Of a stretch of DNA of 64,000 bases, positions 42,907 through 52,478 are shown piece by piece. The notes under the pieces were generated by a model. That model did no database searches. It saw nothing but the letters and a program-made list of their open reading frames with translations, and was not told the origin of the DNA. The translations under genes and the position numbers were made by a program. Every line of letters begins with the position of its first letter. Position 1 is the stretch's first letter. Source of the DNA: Clostridia bacterium (GTDB lineage: Bacteria; Bacillota; Clostridia; TANB77; CAG-465); assembly GCA_028684095.1 (NCBI GenBank), contig JAQUGQ010000002.1, positions 81,605 through 145,604 on the forward strand, read 5' to 3'.

Positions 42907-43755
42907 CTATACTTTTTCTTCTGTTTGTTCTCTTCTTACGTAATTATTGTTATAATTTCTATTATTATTAAATCTATTGTTTTGTCTTGGTTTTCTTTCT
43001 ATTTTATCTACTCCAACTTCCGCAACTAATGCTTCCATTGTATCAACATATTCATCTTGAGAAAGTTCTGTATTTCCTTCTTTAACTTCTAAAACTGCAT
43101 CTGCAATTTTTGCTACTATTAAAGCTACAGATCTTACTGAATCGTCATTACCAGGAACAACATAATCAACATCTTCTGGATTACAATTTGAATCTATTAA
43201 ACCGATTGTAGGTATATTTAATTTTCTAGCTTCCTTTGTACAAATATATTCTTTTTTAGAATCAACTAAAAATATAAGTGATGGAAGTTTTTCCATAGTT
43301 TTAATACCACCTAAGTTAAGATTTAATTTTTCCATTTGCTTTTTTAGTCCAATTACTTCTTTTTTAGGTAATACTTCAAATGTTCCTTCAGCTTCCATTT
43401 TTTCTAATTCAATTAATCTTGCTATTCTTTTTTTAATTGTGTTTAAATTAGTTAATGTTCCCCCTAACCATCTGCTGTTAATGTAGAACATTCCACATCT
43501 TTCCGCTTCGTTTTTTATAGTATCCTGTATTTGTTTTTTTGTTCCAACAAATAAAACATTTCCACCCTCAGATACTATTTTTTTAGTTAAGTTATAAGCT
43601 TCTTGAGTTTTCTTTAAAGTTTTTTGTAAGTCTAGTATATAAATACCATTTCTTGCTGTAAATATGTATGGAGCCATTCTTGGATCCCATCTTTTTGTTT
43701 GATGCCCAAAGTGAACACCTGCTTCTAGTAATGATTTCATAGGTATAATTGACAT
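42907..43755 (-). CDS. rpsB: 30S ribosomal protein S2
   Basis: A 282-residue S2 protein: [27 protein letters not shown], then IYILDLQKT and FVGTKKQ. The C-terminal tail of about 45 residues is rich in Asn and Arg ([17 protein letters not shown]). AAGGAGG precedes the ATG. It is transcribed with tsf from a promoter embedded in the ftsH terminator, with a leader of about 110 bases. Confidence 0.97.
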   Translation of the reverse strand: MSIIPMKSLLEAGVHFGHQTKRWDPRMAPYIFTARNGIYILDLQKTLKKTQEAYNLTKKIVSEGGNVLFVGTKKQIQDTIKNEAERCGMFYINSRWLGGTLTNLNTIKKRIARLIELEKMEAEGTFEVLPKKEVIGLKKQMEKLNLNLGGIKTMEKLPSLIFLVDSKKEYICTKEARKLNIPTIGLIDSNCNPEDVDYVVPGNDDSVRSVALIVAKIADAVLEVKEGNTELSQDEYVDTMEALVAEVGVDKIERKPRQNNRFNNNRNYNNNYVRREQTEEKV

Positions 43756-43782
43756 TTTAAATTCCTCCTTCTTTTTATTCCG

Positions 43783-43868
43783 CCACGAATATCAACATCT
43801 TTTACAACCATAATGGAAGAAGTAAAGACTACTTTCGTGTGTGTATTTTCTTTGTTTATAACAAAGTC
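43783..43868 (-). promoter_or_regulatory. structured rpsB leader
   Basis: Between the start point (about 43868) and rpsB, the minus strand has a CTTTGTTATAAACAAAG hairpin and a long-range CACGAA (43839-43834) with TTCGTG (43789-43784) pairing. Such pairing could close a regulatory RNA, for example for S2 autoregulation. This is inference from base pairing only. Confidence 0.35.
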
Positions 43869-43873
43869 TTTAT

Positions 43874-43902
43874 ATTATAGCATAAAAGCATTAACTAATC
43901 AA
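43874..43902 (-). promoter_or_regulatory. sigma-A promoter of rpsB-tsf, nested in the upstream terminator
   Basis: TTGATT (43902-43897) and TATAAT (43879-43874) on the minus strand are spaced by 17 bases. The -35 box is in the loop of the terminator hairpin 43883-43916 and the spacer forms one of its arms. Confidence 0.72.
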
Positions 43903-43916
43903 TAGTTAATGCTTTT
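43883..43916 (-). terminator. terminator of ftsH
   Basis: AAAAGCATTAACTA and TAGTTAATGCTTTT form a 14-bp stem downstream of ftsH. Confidence 0.75.
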
Positions 43917-44002
43917 ATTTTACTTTTTTACAATATTTTGATAGCTTCACTACAAAATTCTTCATCGTTTTCAATTATTGCATTTGTGGTTTTGTTATTT
44001 AA

Positions 44003-46027
44003 CTATTCTGCAAATATTGCATCAAATTCTTTTGCGCCCATTTTTTCTTTTTCAAGTAAAATTTCGCTTACTCTATGTAATTTATCAATATTTTCTTTTA
44101 AAACTCTTTCTGCATATCTATATCCGTTATCAATAATATTTTTAATTTCATCATCAATTTGTGCAGCTATTTTTTCACTAAAGTTACGTTGATTATTTAT
44201 ATCTCTACCTAAGAATACTTCTTCTTGTTCGGCACCAAAAGTTATTGGTCCTAATTTTTCACTCATTCCATATTTCATAACCATACTTCTAGCTATTTTA
44301 CTTGCTCTCTCTATATCACTTGATGCTCCGGTACTAATATCGTTTAAAACAAGCTGTTCTGCTACTCTACCGCCAAGTAATGATACAATATGTTCTTGCA
44401 TCTCAGATTTAGATCTATAACTTTTATCCTCATTAGGTTTATACATAGTATACCCTCCGGCCATCCCACGTGGTATAATAGATATTTGATGTACTGTATC
44501 ATGTGTAGGTAAAAATCTAGATACAACTGCGTGGCCTGCTTCATGATAAGCAGTTAATTTTCTTTCTTTTTCACTTATTATTCTACTATGTTTTTCAGGT
44601 CCCATCATAACTTTAATCATTGCTTCTTCTATGTCTTCCATATTTATTATTTTCTTATTTTTTCTTGCAGCAAGAAGAGCTGATTCGTTAACCATATTTT
44701 CTAAATCTGCACCGGAAAATCCCGCACTATTTTTTGCAATAACTCTATAATCTATACCTGCTATAAATGGTTTATTCTTAGCATGTAGTTTAATTATATC
44801 TTCTCTTGCACCAATATCAGGATCATGTACCACTATTTGTCTATCAAATCTTCCTGGTCTAAGTAATGCTTTATCAAGTATATCAGGCCTATTTGTTGCA
44901 GCTATAACTATAACATTCTCATGATTTACAAATCCATCCATTTCAACCAATAATTGATTTAATGTTTGTTCTCTTTCATCATGACCGCCACCAACTCCTG
45001 CTCCTCTTTGTCTACCAACAGCATCTATTTCATCAATAAAAATAATACAAGGTGCATTTGATTTAGCTTCGTTAAATAAATCTCTAACACGTGAAGCTCC
45101 AACACCTACAAACATTTCAACAAAATCAGAACCACTTATACTAAAAAACGGTACTCCAGCTTCACCAGAGACTGCTCTAGCAAGTAAAGTTTTTCCTGTA
45201 CCTGGTCCTCCAACTAATAGTAATCCTCTTGGTATTCTTGCACCAAGCTCTTTATATTTTTTTGGATTCTTTAAAAAATCAACAATTTCTTGTAATTCTT
45301 CCTTTTCTTCTATAAGCCCAGCAACATTTTCAAATGTCGCTTTACTTTTACTATTTTGATCAGATAGTTTAGCTCTACTTTTTCCAAATCCCATTGCTTT
45401 GTCATTTCCTTGTCCAGTTTTTCTAAGCATAAATGCAAATATAAAAAGTGTACCTACAAGCAATAATAAAGTTGGTATCAAAGGAGCTAATGTTTCCATT
45501 AAAGACGGCTCAGAAACAGTAAGTTCAAACTCATTTAAAGTTACTTTAGGTTGAACATATTCAATAAAAGCTCCTGCATCTGGTATTTTAACAACTCTTT
45601 CTACTTCTTTATCATCTTTTAATATAACATTTATTGATTGCTTATTGTTCTGCATTTTTATAGCTGTAATATTACTTTTTTCAATATTTTGCAAGAGTTC
45701 AGTGTAAGACATAGTTTTTGTTACTGAACCACCCAAATATGATATTAGCATTGAAGCAATTATCATAATCATAAGATATGTTAACATCGTTCTTAAGAAA
45801 CTTGGTTTTTTCATTCTTATTTCAACAATCTTTGCCTGCTTTTTTAAATTTTCAAAGTCTTCATTATTTATTTTTTTATGCTTATTATCTTTATTATCTT
45901 TATTTTTGTCTAGATTACTTGAAACTTCCTCATTCTTTTCAGCATCAGGTGGAATATTAATACCTTCGTTACTATTTGTTTTGTTCAATTTTTCTTTATC
46001 ATTTTGTTTATTTTCTTTATCTTCCAT
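44003..46027 (-). CDS. ftsH: ATP-dependent zinc metalloprotease FtsH
   Basis: A 674-residue membrane protease. It has an unusually long charged N-terminus (about 75 residues rich in Asn, Lys and Glu) before the first helix, a second helix at about 183-200, Walker A GGPGTGKT (273-280), Walker [12 protein letters not shown] and the zinc site HEAGH. It ends a run of same-strand genes, gdpP-rplI-dnaB-tilS-ftsH. After the TAG stop the frame stays open for 24 more sense codons. Confidence 0.96.
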   Translation of the reverse strand: MEDKENKQNDKEKLNKTNSNEGINIPPDAEKNEEVSSNLDKNKDNKDNKHKKINNEDFENLKKQAKIVEIRMKKPSFLRTMLTYLMIMIIASMLISYLGGSVTKTMSYTELLQNIEKSNITAIKMQNNKQSINVILKDDKEVERVVKIPDAGAFIEYVQPKVTLNEFELTVSEPSLMETLAPLIPTLLLLVGTLFIFAFMLRKTGQGNDKAMGFGKSRAKLSDQNSKSKATFENVAGLIEEKEELQEIVDFLKNPKKYKELGARIPRGLLLVGGPGTGKTLLARAVSGEAGVPFFSISGSDFVEMFVGVGASRVRDLFNEAKSNAPCIIFIDEIDAVGRQRGAGVGGGHDEREQTLNQLLVEMDGFVNHENVIVIAATNRPDILDKALLRPGRFDRQIVVHDPDIGAREDIIKLHAKNKPFIAGIDYRVIAKNSAGFSGADLENMVNESALLAARKNKKIINMEDIEEAMIKVMMGPEKHSRIISEKERKLTAYHEAGHAVVSRFLPTHDTVHQISIIPRGMAGGYTMYKPNEDKSYRSKSEMQEHIVSLLGGRVAEQLVLNDISTGASSDIERASKIARSMVMKYGMSEKLGPITFGAEQEEVFLGRDINNQRNFSEKIAAQIDDEIKNIIDNGYRYAERVLKENIDKLHRVSEILLEKEKMGAKEFDAIFAE

Positions 46028-46046
46028 AAACTCGTTCCCTTCTTAA

Positions 46047-47078
46047 TTACTTATTACAATATATTCTTGCTATATTCCTTTGTATTAATTCAATACAAAA
46101 TTTATTACCAATTATATACTTTTTCTTTGGTATATTTCTTTCTAATAATTTCAAAATATCAATGATGTGTATATTTTCCATTCCTTCAACATTATTTAAC
46201 TTTCTAAATATAATTTCTCTTATGCTTCTTTGTTTAATACTTTCACTTTGTTTTAATATATCCTCGAAATCAAAAATAATACAATCTTCATCTTTTTTTT
46301 GTATTGCTTTATCCACAATTTGGGTAGTGTAACTATTTAAAAACTCTTCGTCTAAAATTGCTAAGTCTCTAAGTCTAAGTATATTATTAACAAAATTACT
46401 ATTATATTCTCTTTCAATAGTTGGAATAAGATTAAGTCTTATTTTATTTCTTATATATATATCTTGCTCATTAGTTTTATCAAAGCAAGGTTTTAATTCA
46501 TTATAGTTACAATAATCAAGTAAATCTTTTTTTGAAATATTGATTAGTGGCCTTATAATTTTACCATAAATATAGTTCATACCACATAGTCCCTTGATTC
46601 CACTACCACGTATAATATTTAGAAGTATAGTTTCTACATTGTCATTTAAATTATGGGCAATGGCAATTTTATTAGAACCTGTTTCATTAACAACTTTTTC
46701 AAAAAAGTCATACCTTATCTTCCTAGCATATTCTTCTATTCCCATTTTATGTTGTATGCTCTCATTTTTAACATCCTTTTTCAAGTAATAAAACACAATA
46801 TTTCTATCATTACAATAATTTTCAACATATACTTTTTCATCTTCTGATTCTTCTCGTAACATATGATTAACATGTGCAACAATTACAACGTAATCTATAT
46901 TATATTTTTTGCTAAGTTCACATTTAAGCTTATATAATATATCTATTAACGCCATAGAATCCGGCCCTCCAGATACAGCTATAACAATTTTATCTTTATC
47001 ATTTATGCACTTACTTTTCAATATATAATTTTTTACTCTCTCTAGTAAATTATTATTTGTAGTTAATATGTTCTTCAT
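46047..47078 (-). CDS. tilS: tRNA(Ile)-lysidine synthase
   Basis: A 343-residue N-type PP-loop ATPase that adds lysine to C34 of tRNA-Ile(CAU), essential for reading AUA. The ATG at 47078 (MKNILTTNNNLLERV) has GAGG eight bases upstream and lies just after the dnaB stop; an earlier in-frame ATG would overlap dnaB. The PP-loop SGGPDSMAL and the AHVNHMLREES segment are intact. It is followed by ftsH as in many Firmicutes. Confidence 0.94.
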   Translation of the reverse strand: MKNILTTNNNLLERVKNYILKSKCINDKDKIVIAVSGGPDSMALIDILYKLKCELSKKYNIDYVVIVAHVNHMLREESEDEKVYVENYCNDRNIVFYYLKKDVKNESIQHKMGIEEYARKIRYDFFEKVVNETGSNKIAIAHNLNDNVETILLNIIRGSGIKGLCGMNYIYGKIIRPLINISKKDLLDYCNYNELKPCFDKTNEQDIYIRNKIRLNLIPTIEREYNSNFVNNILRLRDLAILDEEFLNSYTTQIVDKAIQKKDEDCIIFDFEDILKQSESIKQRSIREIIFRKLNNVEGMENIHIIDILKLLERNIPKKKYIIGNKFCIELIQRNIARIYCNK

Positions 47079-47082
47079 ACAT

Positions 47083-48415
47083 TTAACCTCTATATAGGTT
47101 GGAAAATTTTGTATATTGTCCAAGCCAAGCGAGTTCAACTATTCCCGTTGCACCATTTCTATTTTTAGATATTATAACTTCTGCGATATTTTTCTTTTCA
47201 GTTTCGGTATTATAATAATCTTCTCTATGTAAAAACATAACAATATCTGCATCTTGTTCTATTGATCCTGATTCACGTAAATCACTAAGCATAGGCCTGT
47301 GATCTGTTCTTAATTCAGAAGCACGACTAAGTTGTGATAAAGCAATAACAGGTATTGATAATTCTTTAGCTAATATTTTGAGTGATCTACTTATTTCTGA
47401 TATTTCTTGTTGTCTTGAACTATTTTTATTTTTAGATTCCATAAGTTGTAAATAATCAACTATAACTAATCCTATATTTTTTTCCAACTTCGCTTTCCTA
47501 CATTTTGCTCTAAGCTCTGCAGCAGAAAGTCCAGGGGTATCATCTATATATAATGGTACTTCTGCAAGTTTACTACTTGCTTCACCTAATTTTAGCCAAT
47601 CTTCACTTGATAAATCAGCATTTCTAAGTTTCATACTGTCAACTTCACTTTCACTACATAGTATTCTATTTATTAACTGCTCTTTTGACATTTCTAAGCT
47701 AAATACCATTACTGGTGTTTTCATATGCATTGCAACATAACTTGCAATATTAAGTACAAAAGCACTTTTACCCATTGCTGGTCTTGCTGCTATAATTAGT
47801 AAATCTGCAGCATTTAGTCCTGAAATTTTATTATCTAAATCTATAAATCCAGATTCTATACCTGATATTTTACTTTTATTCTGATATAATTTTTCAATAT
47901 TATCAAAAGCCGTTATTAAAACTTCTTTAAGAGATACATATCCTTTTGTGTTTCTATTCTGTAATACATCAAATATTTTTTTCTCTGTTTGTTCTATTAT
48001 ACTATCCACTTCTTCAGTACCTGAATATCCCATTTTAAGAATATCATTAGCAGCTTTTATTAAATTTCTTACTGTTGCTTTTTCTTCAACAATTTTCACA
48101 TAATTTTCTATATTAGAAGTGGTAGGAACGTTGTCTATCAAAGTAGATAAGTATTCCAAATTACCAACCTTTTCTAAACTACCTCTAAGTACTAATTCAT
48201 CTTTAACAGTAATCATATCAATATGTCTACCATTATTATATATTTCATACATAGCAAAATATATTTCTTTATTATCTTCTCTATAAAAATCATCTGGTTT
48301 TAGAGTTTCTATTGCAACAACAACTGCATCTCTATCAACAAGCATAGAACCGAAGTACTGCTTGTTCAGCAGTTATATCGTTTGGCTGAATTCTAATTAG
48401 TCCCTCATTTTCCAC
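47083..48415 (-). CDS. dnaB: replicative DNA helicase DnaB, N-terminal frameshift
   Basis: Replicative helicase with Walker A ARPAMGKS, LIVVDYLQLM-like Walker B (VIVDYLQLM) and the RREQQEISEISRSLK-like region; C-terminal motifs are complete. The long open frame starts at MLVDRDAVVVAIE. Upstream, another frame starting at GTG (48415) encodes VENEGLIRIQPNDITAEQAVL and then goes out of frame at CTTCGGTTC (about 48350-48352). Removing one C gives the normal N-terminus ...AEQAVLGSMLVDRD. As with polC, this essential gene most likely carries a sequence error. It lies between rplI and tilS. Confidence 0.93.
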
Positions 48416-48425
48416 TTTTATTCAC

Positions 48426-48872
48426 CTACATTCTTACTACGTTTATTTTTAATTTTGCTACTACTCCTTCGTATAATTTTACACTAGCAATATATGACCC
48501 TATTTCCTTTATATTATCTTTTAAAATTATTTTCTTTTTATCTACTATAATATCAAATTCATTTTTAATTTCAGTTGATATTTCTTTTTCGGTAACACTT
48601 CCAAACAGTTTTCCATTTTCTCCAACTTTATGTTTAAATTCGATGTACTTTTTTTCTATTTTTCTTTTATCTTCGTTAGCCTTTTCTAATTCTGTATTTT
48701 TCTTAAATTTTATCGATTCAAGTTTATTTTTTGCTTCATTAGAATTTTTATTATCCACCATATTAGCTAGTTTTTTTGGTAAAAGAAAATTTCTAGCATA
48801 TCCTTCACTAACTTCTACTGTTTGAAATTTTTTACCTACCCCTTTTATGTCTTGGTTTAATATAACTTTCAT
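48426..48872 (-). CDS. rplI: 50S ribosomal protein L9
   Basis: A 148-residue protein: MKVILNQDIKGVGKKFQTVEVSEGYARNFLLPKKLA, the classical L9 N-terminal domain, followed by the long connecting helix and C-terminal domain. The ATG at 48872 has GGAGG upstream; the longer frame would overlap gdpP. It lies between gdpP and dnaB, a conserved Firmicutes order. Confidence 0.96.
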   Translation of the reverse strand: MKVILNQDIKGVGKKFQTVEVSEGYARNFLLPKKLANMVDNKNSNEAKNKLESIKFKKNTELEKANEDKRKIEKKYIEFKHKVGENGKLFGSVTEKEISTEIKNEFDIIVDKKKIILKDNIKEIGSYIASVKLYEGVVAKLKINVVRM

Positions 48873-48900
48873 TATATATTCCTCCTTATTTATATATCTT

Positions 48901-50871
48901 TTATTTTCCAAAATATTCATTAATAGCATTTAAAAGTTGCTCTTTTGCGTCTTCTAGAGTAACGCCTGCAATTTGCGCACCAGCAAATGTTAAATGTCCG
49001 CCACCGCCAATTTTTTCCATGATTGCTTGAACATTTATATCACCCATTGATCTACTTGAAATCATTACTACTGAGTCAATTTTACAAAGTACAAAAGATG
49101 CAAGTATACCACTTATAGATAATAATTCATCTGCAGCTTGTGCAACTAAAGTAGGCATATTATCAAAATTTTCATGAGTTATAGATATAGCAATATGTTT
49201 ATCTATTATTTCAGAGTTTTTTACAATTTCAACTTTAGATAGGTATGCTTCAAAATCTGTTTGAAATATTTGTTTTACTTCAGATATATCAAATCCTACC
49301 CTTTTTAAATATGCAGCAACTTCAAAAGTTCTAACTCCAGTTTTAAATGTGAAATTTTTAGTATCAATAAGAATTCCAGCATATAGACATTCAGCCTCTG
49401 CTGTAGTTAATTTTACATTTTCCATATACATAAGTAACTCTGTTACAAGTTCACAAGTAGATGATGCATATATTTCATGATATGTTAAAACTGTATTATC
49501 AATAAACTCAGGTCCTCTTCTATGATGATCTATTACTACAACTTTATCGAATTCATCTAATATATCTGGCACACACAAGTATGATTTTTTATGTGTATCT
49601 AAAACAATTAATATAGAATTATCAAAGTCATGTTTCTTTATATCTTCTTTAGTTACAAAAAAATCTTCATAATCATTAGAAGTTTTTATTCTATCTATAA
49701 CTGTTTTTGTACTAGTGTTATATTTATTATCCGAAACAAAATATGATTTTTTGTCTAGAGATGTTGATATTTTATGCATACCAATAGCCGCACCTATACA
49801 ATCAACATCTGTATTTTTATGTCCAATTATATATACTTTATCACACTTATCTATAATATCACATAGAGCACCTGCAATAGTTCTAGCTCTTACTCTACTT
49901 GTTTTCTCTAAAACTACATTAAGTCCTCCATAAAAATCAAACTTCTTATCTTTTTTTATAACTACCTGATCCCCACCTCTACCTAAAGCTATGTCTAAAG
50001 CTGAAGTAGAAGATGTATATCTTTCAGATAAATTTGTTTCACTACTAGATATTCCTATTGATATAGTAATTGGTAACTTAGTTATATTTGTTATTTCTTT
50101 TACTGCATCTAAAACAGCAAATTTACTTTTTTCCATCTGTGCTATATATTGTTTTTCAATAAACATTGCATATCTATCTTTATCTAGTTTAGTTATAATA
50201 CCATTATTTTCTTTAACCCAACTACGTAATATTTTATCCAATTTAGAAGTTATTTCTCCCTTTTGTATTTCGTCTAGACCTTGCAAAGTTTCCTCATAAT
50301 TGTCTACAAATACAATTCCTACTGCTACTTTTGTATTATCTATAAAAGTCTTAAGTTCGGTTTCCTCAGTTTTATCAATAAATGATATAAGTAAACATTT
50401 AAAATTAGAAAAAGTTATATAACTTCCTAAGGCATTATACATTCTTCCATTACCAATATCCGATATATATTTTAATTCTTCGCCCAACTTAAACTTTTTA
50501 TCAAGTTGCACAGCTACATCATATATATATTCGTTAGGTAATATGTTTTTTGACAAATCATTCTGCCAAACTATCTGAGTAGGATTTGAAAACATAACCA
50601 TAGGAATATCAATTTTACTTAAATTATCTTTAAGTACTATATCAACACTTTTACTAAGTTCATTTATTCTATATTTTCTGTTTCTTATCTCTTTTATACA
50701 AACGTAAATAGAGCATGCTGAGGTAAGTAATATTATTATTAAATCTATATATAAACTAGATGGTTTAACTATAGATAAAATTACTGCAAATAATATTATT
50801 ACAGACAAATATACTAATTGTGATGTAAGTACATTTAAACTAATTTTTTTTTGTAGTTTAAGTTTTTTCAT
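48901..50871 (-). CDS. gdpP: cyclic-di-AMP phosphodiesterase GdpP (YybT)
   Basis: A 656-residue membrane phosphodiesterase. There are two N-terminal helices (about residues 18-60), a PAS-like segment and a degenerate GGDEF domain (SIGISSSETN...ALGRGGDQVVIK). DHH and DHHA1 domains follow: GHKNTDVDCIGAAIG, LDTHKKS, VVIDHHRRG and the C-terminal GGGGHLTFAGAQI. It lowers c-di-AMP and so affects potassium and osmotic control and wall stress. First gene of gdpP-rplI-dnaB-tilS-ftsH, with a consensus promoter. Confidence 0.95.
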   Translation of the reverse strand: MKKLKLQKKISLNVLTSQLVYLSVIILFAVILSIVKPSSLYIDLIIILLTSACSIYVCIKEIRNRKYRINELSKSVDIVLKDNLSKIDIPMVMFSNPTQIVWQNDLSKNILPNEYIYDVAVQLDKKFKLGEELKYISDIGNGRMYNALGSYITFSNFKCLLISFIDKTEETELKTFIDNTKVAVGIVFVDNYEETLQGLDEIQKGEITSKLDKILRSWVKENNGIITKLDKDRYAMFIEKQYIAQMEKSKFAVLDAVKEITNITKLPITISIGISSSETNLSERYTSSTSALDIALGRGGDQVVIKKDKKFDFYGGLNVVLEKTSRVRARTIAGALCDIIDKCDKVYIIGHKNTDVDCIGAAIGMHKISTSLDKKSYFVSDNKYNTSTKTVIDRIKTSNDYEDFFVTKEDIKKHDFDNSILIVLDTHKKSYLCVPDILDEFDKVVVIDHHRRGPEFIDNTVLTYHEIYASSTCELVTELLMYMENVKLTTAEAECLYAGILIDTKNFTFKTGVRTFEVAAYLKRVGFDISEVKQIFQTDFEAYLSKVEIVKNSEIIDKHIAISITHENFDNMPTLVAQAADELLSISGILASFVLCKIDSVVMISSRSMGDINVQAIMEKIGGGGHLTFAGAQIAGVTLEDAKEQLLNAINEYFGK

Positions 50872-50913
50872 TCTTTACTCCTAATCTGCCAAAATTATAT
50901 AATTAATACTAAC

Positions 50914-50942
50914 ATTTTACTATTTTTTTGAACATTTGTCAA
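50914..50942 (-). promoter_or_regulatory. sigma-A promoter of the gdpP operon
   Basis: TTGACA (50942-50937) and TAAAAT (50919-50914) on the minus strand are spaced by 17 bases. Confidence 0.78.
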
Positions 50943-51034
50943 GTAAATAGAAAAATATAACAATTATTTACTTGAGTTTCACAAATGAATTCAAGAAATT
51001 CATAAACTGTTTTTTATTTTAATATGTTTTCTAG

Positions 51035-51081
51035 AAAAATTAGGGTGTACGTCGTTTTTTAAAACTTACACCCTAATTTTT
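51035..51081 (-). terminator. terminator-like hairpin after the FGE pseudogene
   Basis: AAAAATTAGGGTGTA and TACACCCTAATTTTT pair across an 18-base loop. Confidence 0.6.
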
Positions 51082-51117
51082 GACATTAAACCTAAAATTT
51101 ATTTTGTGCTTACTAAA

Positions 51118-51550
51118 TTATATTTCTAATAATAAAGTAGTTATAAAATATAAAGTGCTACACGAAACGATATATTTTTTTGCTTTCATGTATTCACTAT
51201 ATCCAGATATTTGCAAACTGCCATGTCCTACTATATCTGCTAATGCTAATGAATCATTATAATTTCCCCATGCTGTACTATTTGTTACACTCGGACCTGC
51301 ATTATTTTTATACATTTTATTGTTGTATCCCACTGTGTTCCTGTTACCAAGTATGTTACTACTTTTGATGTATTATATCCATATCCTTTTGGCAATGTAT
51401 CATCTAATATATCTATATAAAACACTTCTGATATACACCCCATTTTGCATATGTTACATTAGTTCCATCTACCGGTACCCATACAAACTGATTTCCACTT
51501 GCATCTTGTATTACAAGTCCTTTATCCCAATCAGTTGATAAATTAGTCCA
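51118..51550 (-). pseudogene. gutted copy of the prepilin/FGE-fold protein
   Basis: On the minus strand three frames give pieces of the protein at 5897-7201. They are TDWDKGLVIQDASGNQFVWVPVDG with TNVTYAKW (about 51450-51550), a damaged middle, and NNAGPSVTNSTAWGNYNDS with GSLQISGYSEYMKAK (51160-51310). The N-terminal pilin-like signal is missing. After MKAK the reading jumps into bases equivalent to the extreme 3' end of the intact gene (TTTCGTGTAGCACTTTATAT against TTTCCGTGTAGGGCTTTATG). The whole stretch corresponding to the candidate variable region has therefore been lost. Confidence 0.78.
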
Positions 51551-51557
51551 TTTTATT

Positions 51558-52385
51558 TTATAAATTCATCAATTGTTTTGTAACTTCAATGTATTTATCT
51601 ATATCTAGCTCTTCAGCTCTAGCATTTTCAGATATACCACACTTTTTTAATATTTTATCAATATTTTCTTTCTCTAAATTTAACAATTTATTGATTACTA
51701 GTGAATTAATAATTTTTTTTCTTCTATTTGCAAATGATTTATGTACAAGTTCTTTAAATATTTTAGCATCTATATCTTGATATTTATCTTCCTTAATTAT
51801 TTTAATTATAGCAGATGTAACATTAGGCGAAGGTATAAAGGAGGAACCAGGCACTATTATTTGTTTGGTTGCCCTAGCATAGTACTGTATCATAAGAGTT
51901 AAAATACCATAATCCTTAGATTTGCTTTTTGCTATTATTCTATCTGCTACTTCTTCTTGTACCATTACTACTATTTCAGATACTTTAGTTGAATCTTCTA
52001 GTAGTTTAAAAATAATTGGCGACGTTATATAATATGGTAAATTTGCAACTACCTTTATTTTACTAAATTCGATATTTTTAAATTTTTGAATTTTTTCTAT
52101 TTCTTCGTCAATATTTATTTTTAATACATCATTATTAATTATTGTTGTATTATAATTACTTTCAAACCTATCTTGTAATATTTGTAACATTCTATCATCA
52201 ATTTCAATTAATAACAAATTACTATTTTGAAAATAATAAGTTAAGTTACCAAGTCCCGGTCCAATTTCTATAACTAAATCATTTTTTCCTATTTCTGACA
52301 AATTCACAATTTCTTTAAGTGCAGAGTCATCAATTAAAAAATTTTGACCAAATGATTTCTTTGCTTTAATATCGTATCTTTTCAA
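51558..52385 (-). CDS. rsmA: 16S rRNA dimethyladenosine transferase
   Basis: A 275-residue KsgA/RsmA enzyme that dimethylates two adjacent adenines near the 3' end of 16S rRNA. The start KKSFGQNFLIDD, SAM motif VIEIGPGLGNLTYYF and the NLPYYITSPII motif are all present. It follows the G5/lytic transglycosylase gene (a yabE-ksgA neighbourhood as in Bacillus, though rnmV is missing between them). Confidence 0.96.
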   Translation of the reverse strand: MKRYDIKAKKSFGQNFLIDDSALKEIVNLSEIGKNDLVIEIGPGLGNLTYYFQNSNLLLIEIDDRMLQILQDRFESNYNTTIINNDVLKINIDEEIEKIQKFKNIEFSKIKVVANLPYYITSPIIFKLLEDSTKVSEIVVMVQEEVADRIIAKSKSKDYGILTLMIQYYARATKQIIVPGSSFIPSPNVTSAIIKIIKEDKYQDIDAKIFKELVHKSFANRRKKIINSLVINKLLNLEKENIDKILKKCGISENARAEELDIDKYIEVTKQLMNL

Positions 52386-52478
52386 TAGTTCTTTTGTTAA
52401 TTTTAAAGTATCTATTTTAATTCACTCCCTAAAAATATAAGTAGCATATTTTAAATATTATGCTACTTATTTAATTTA

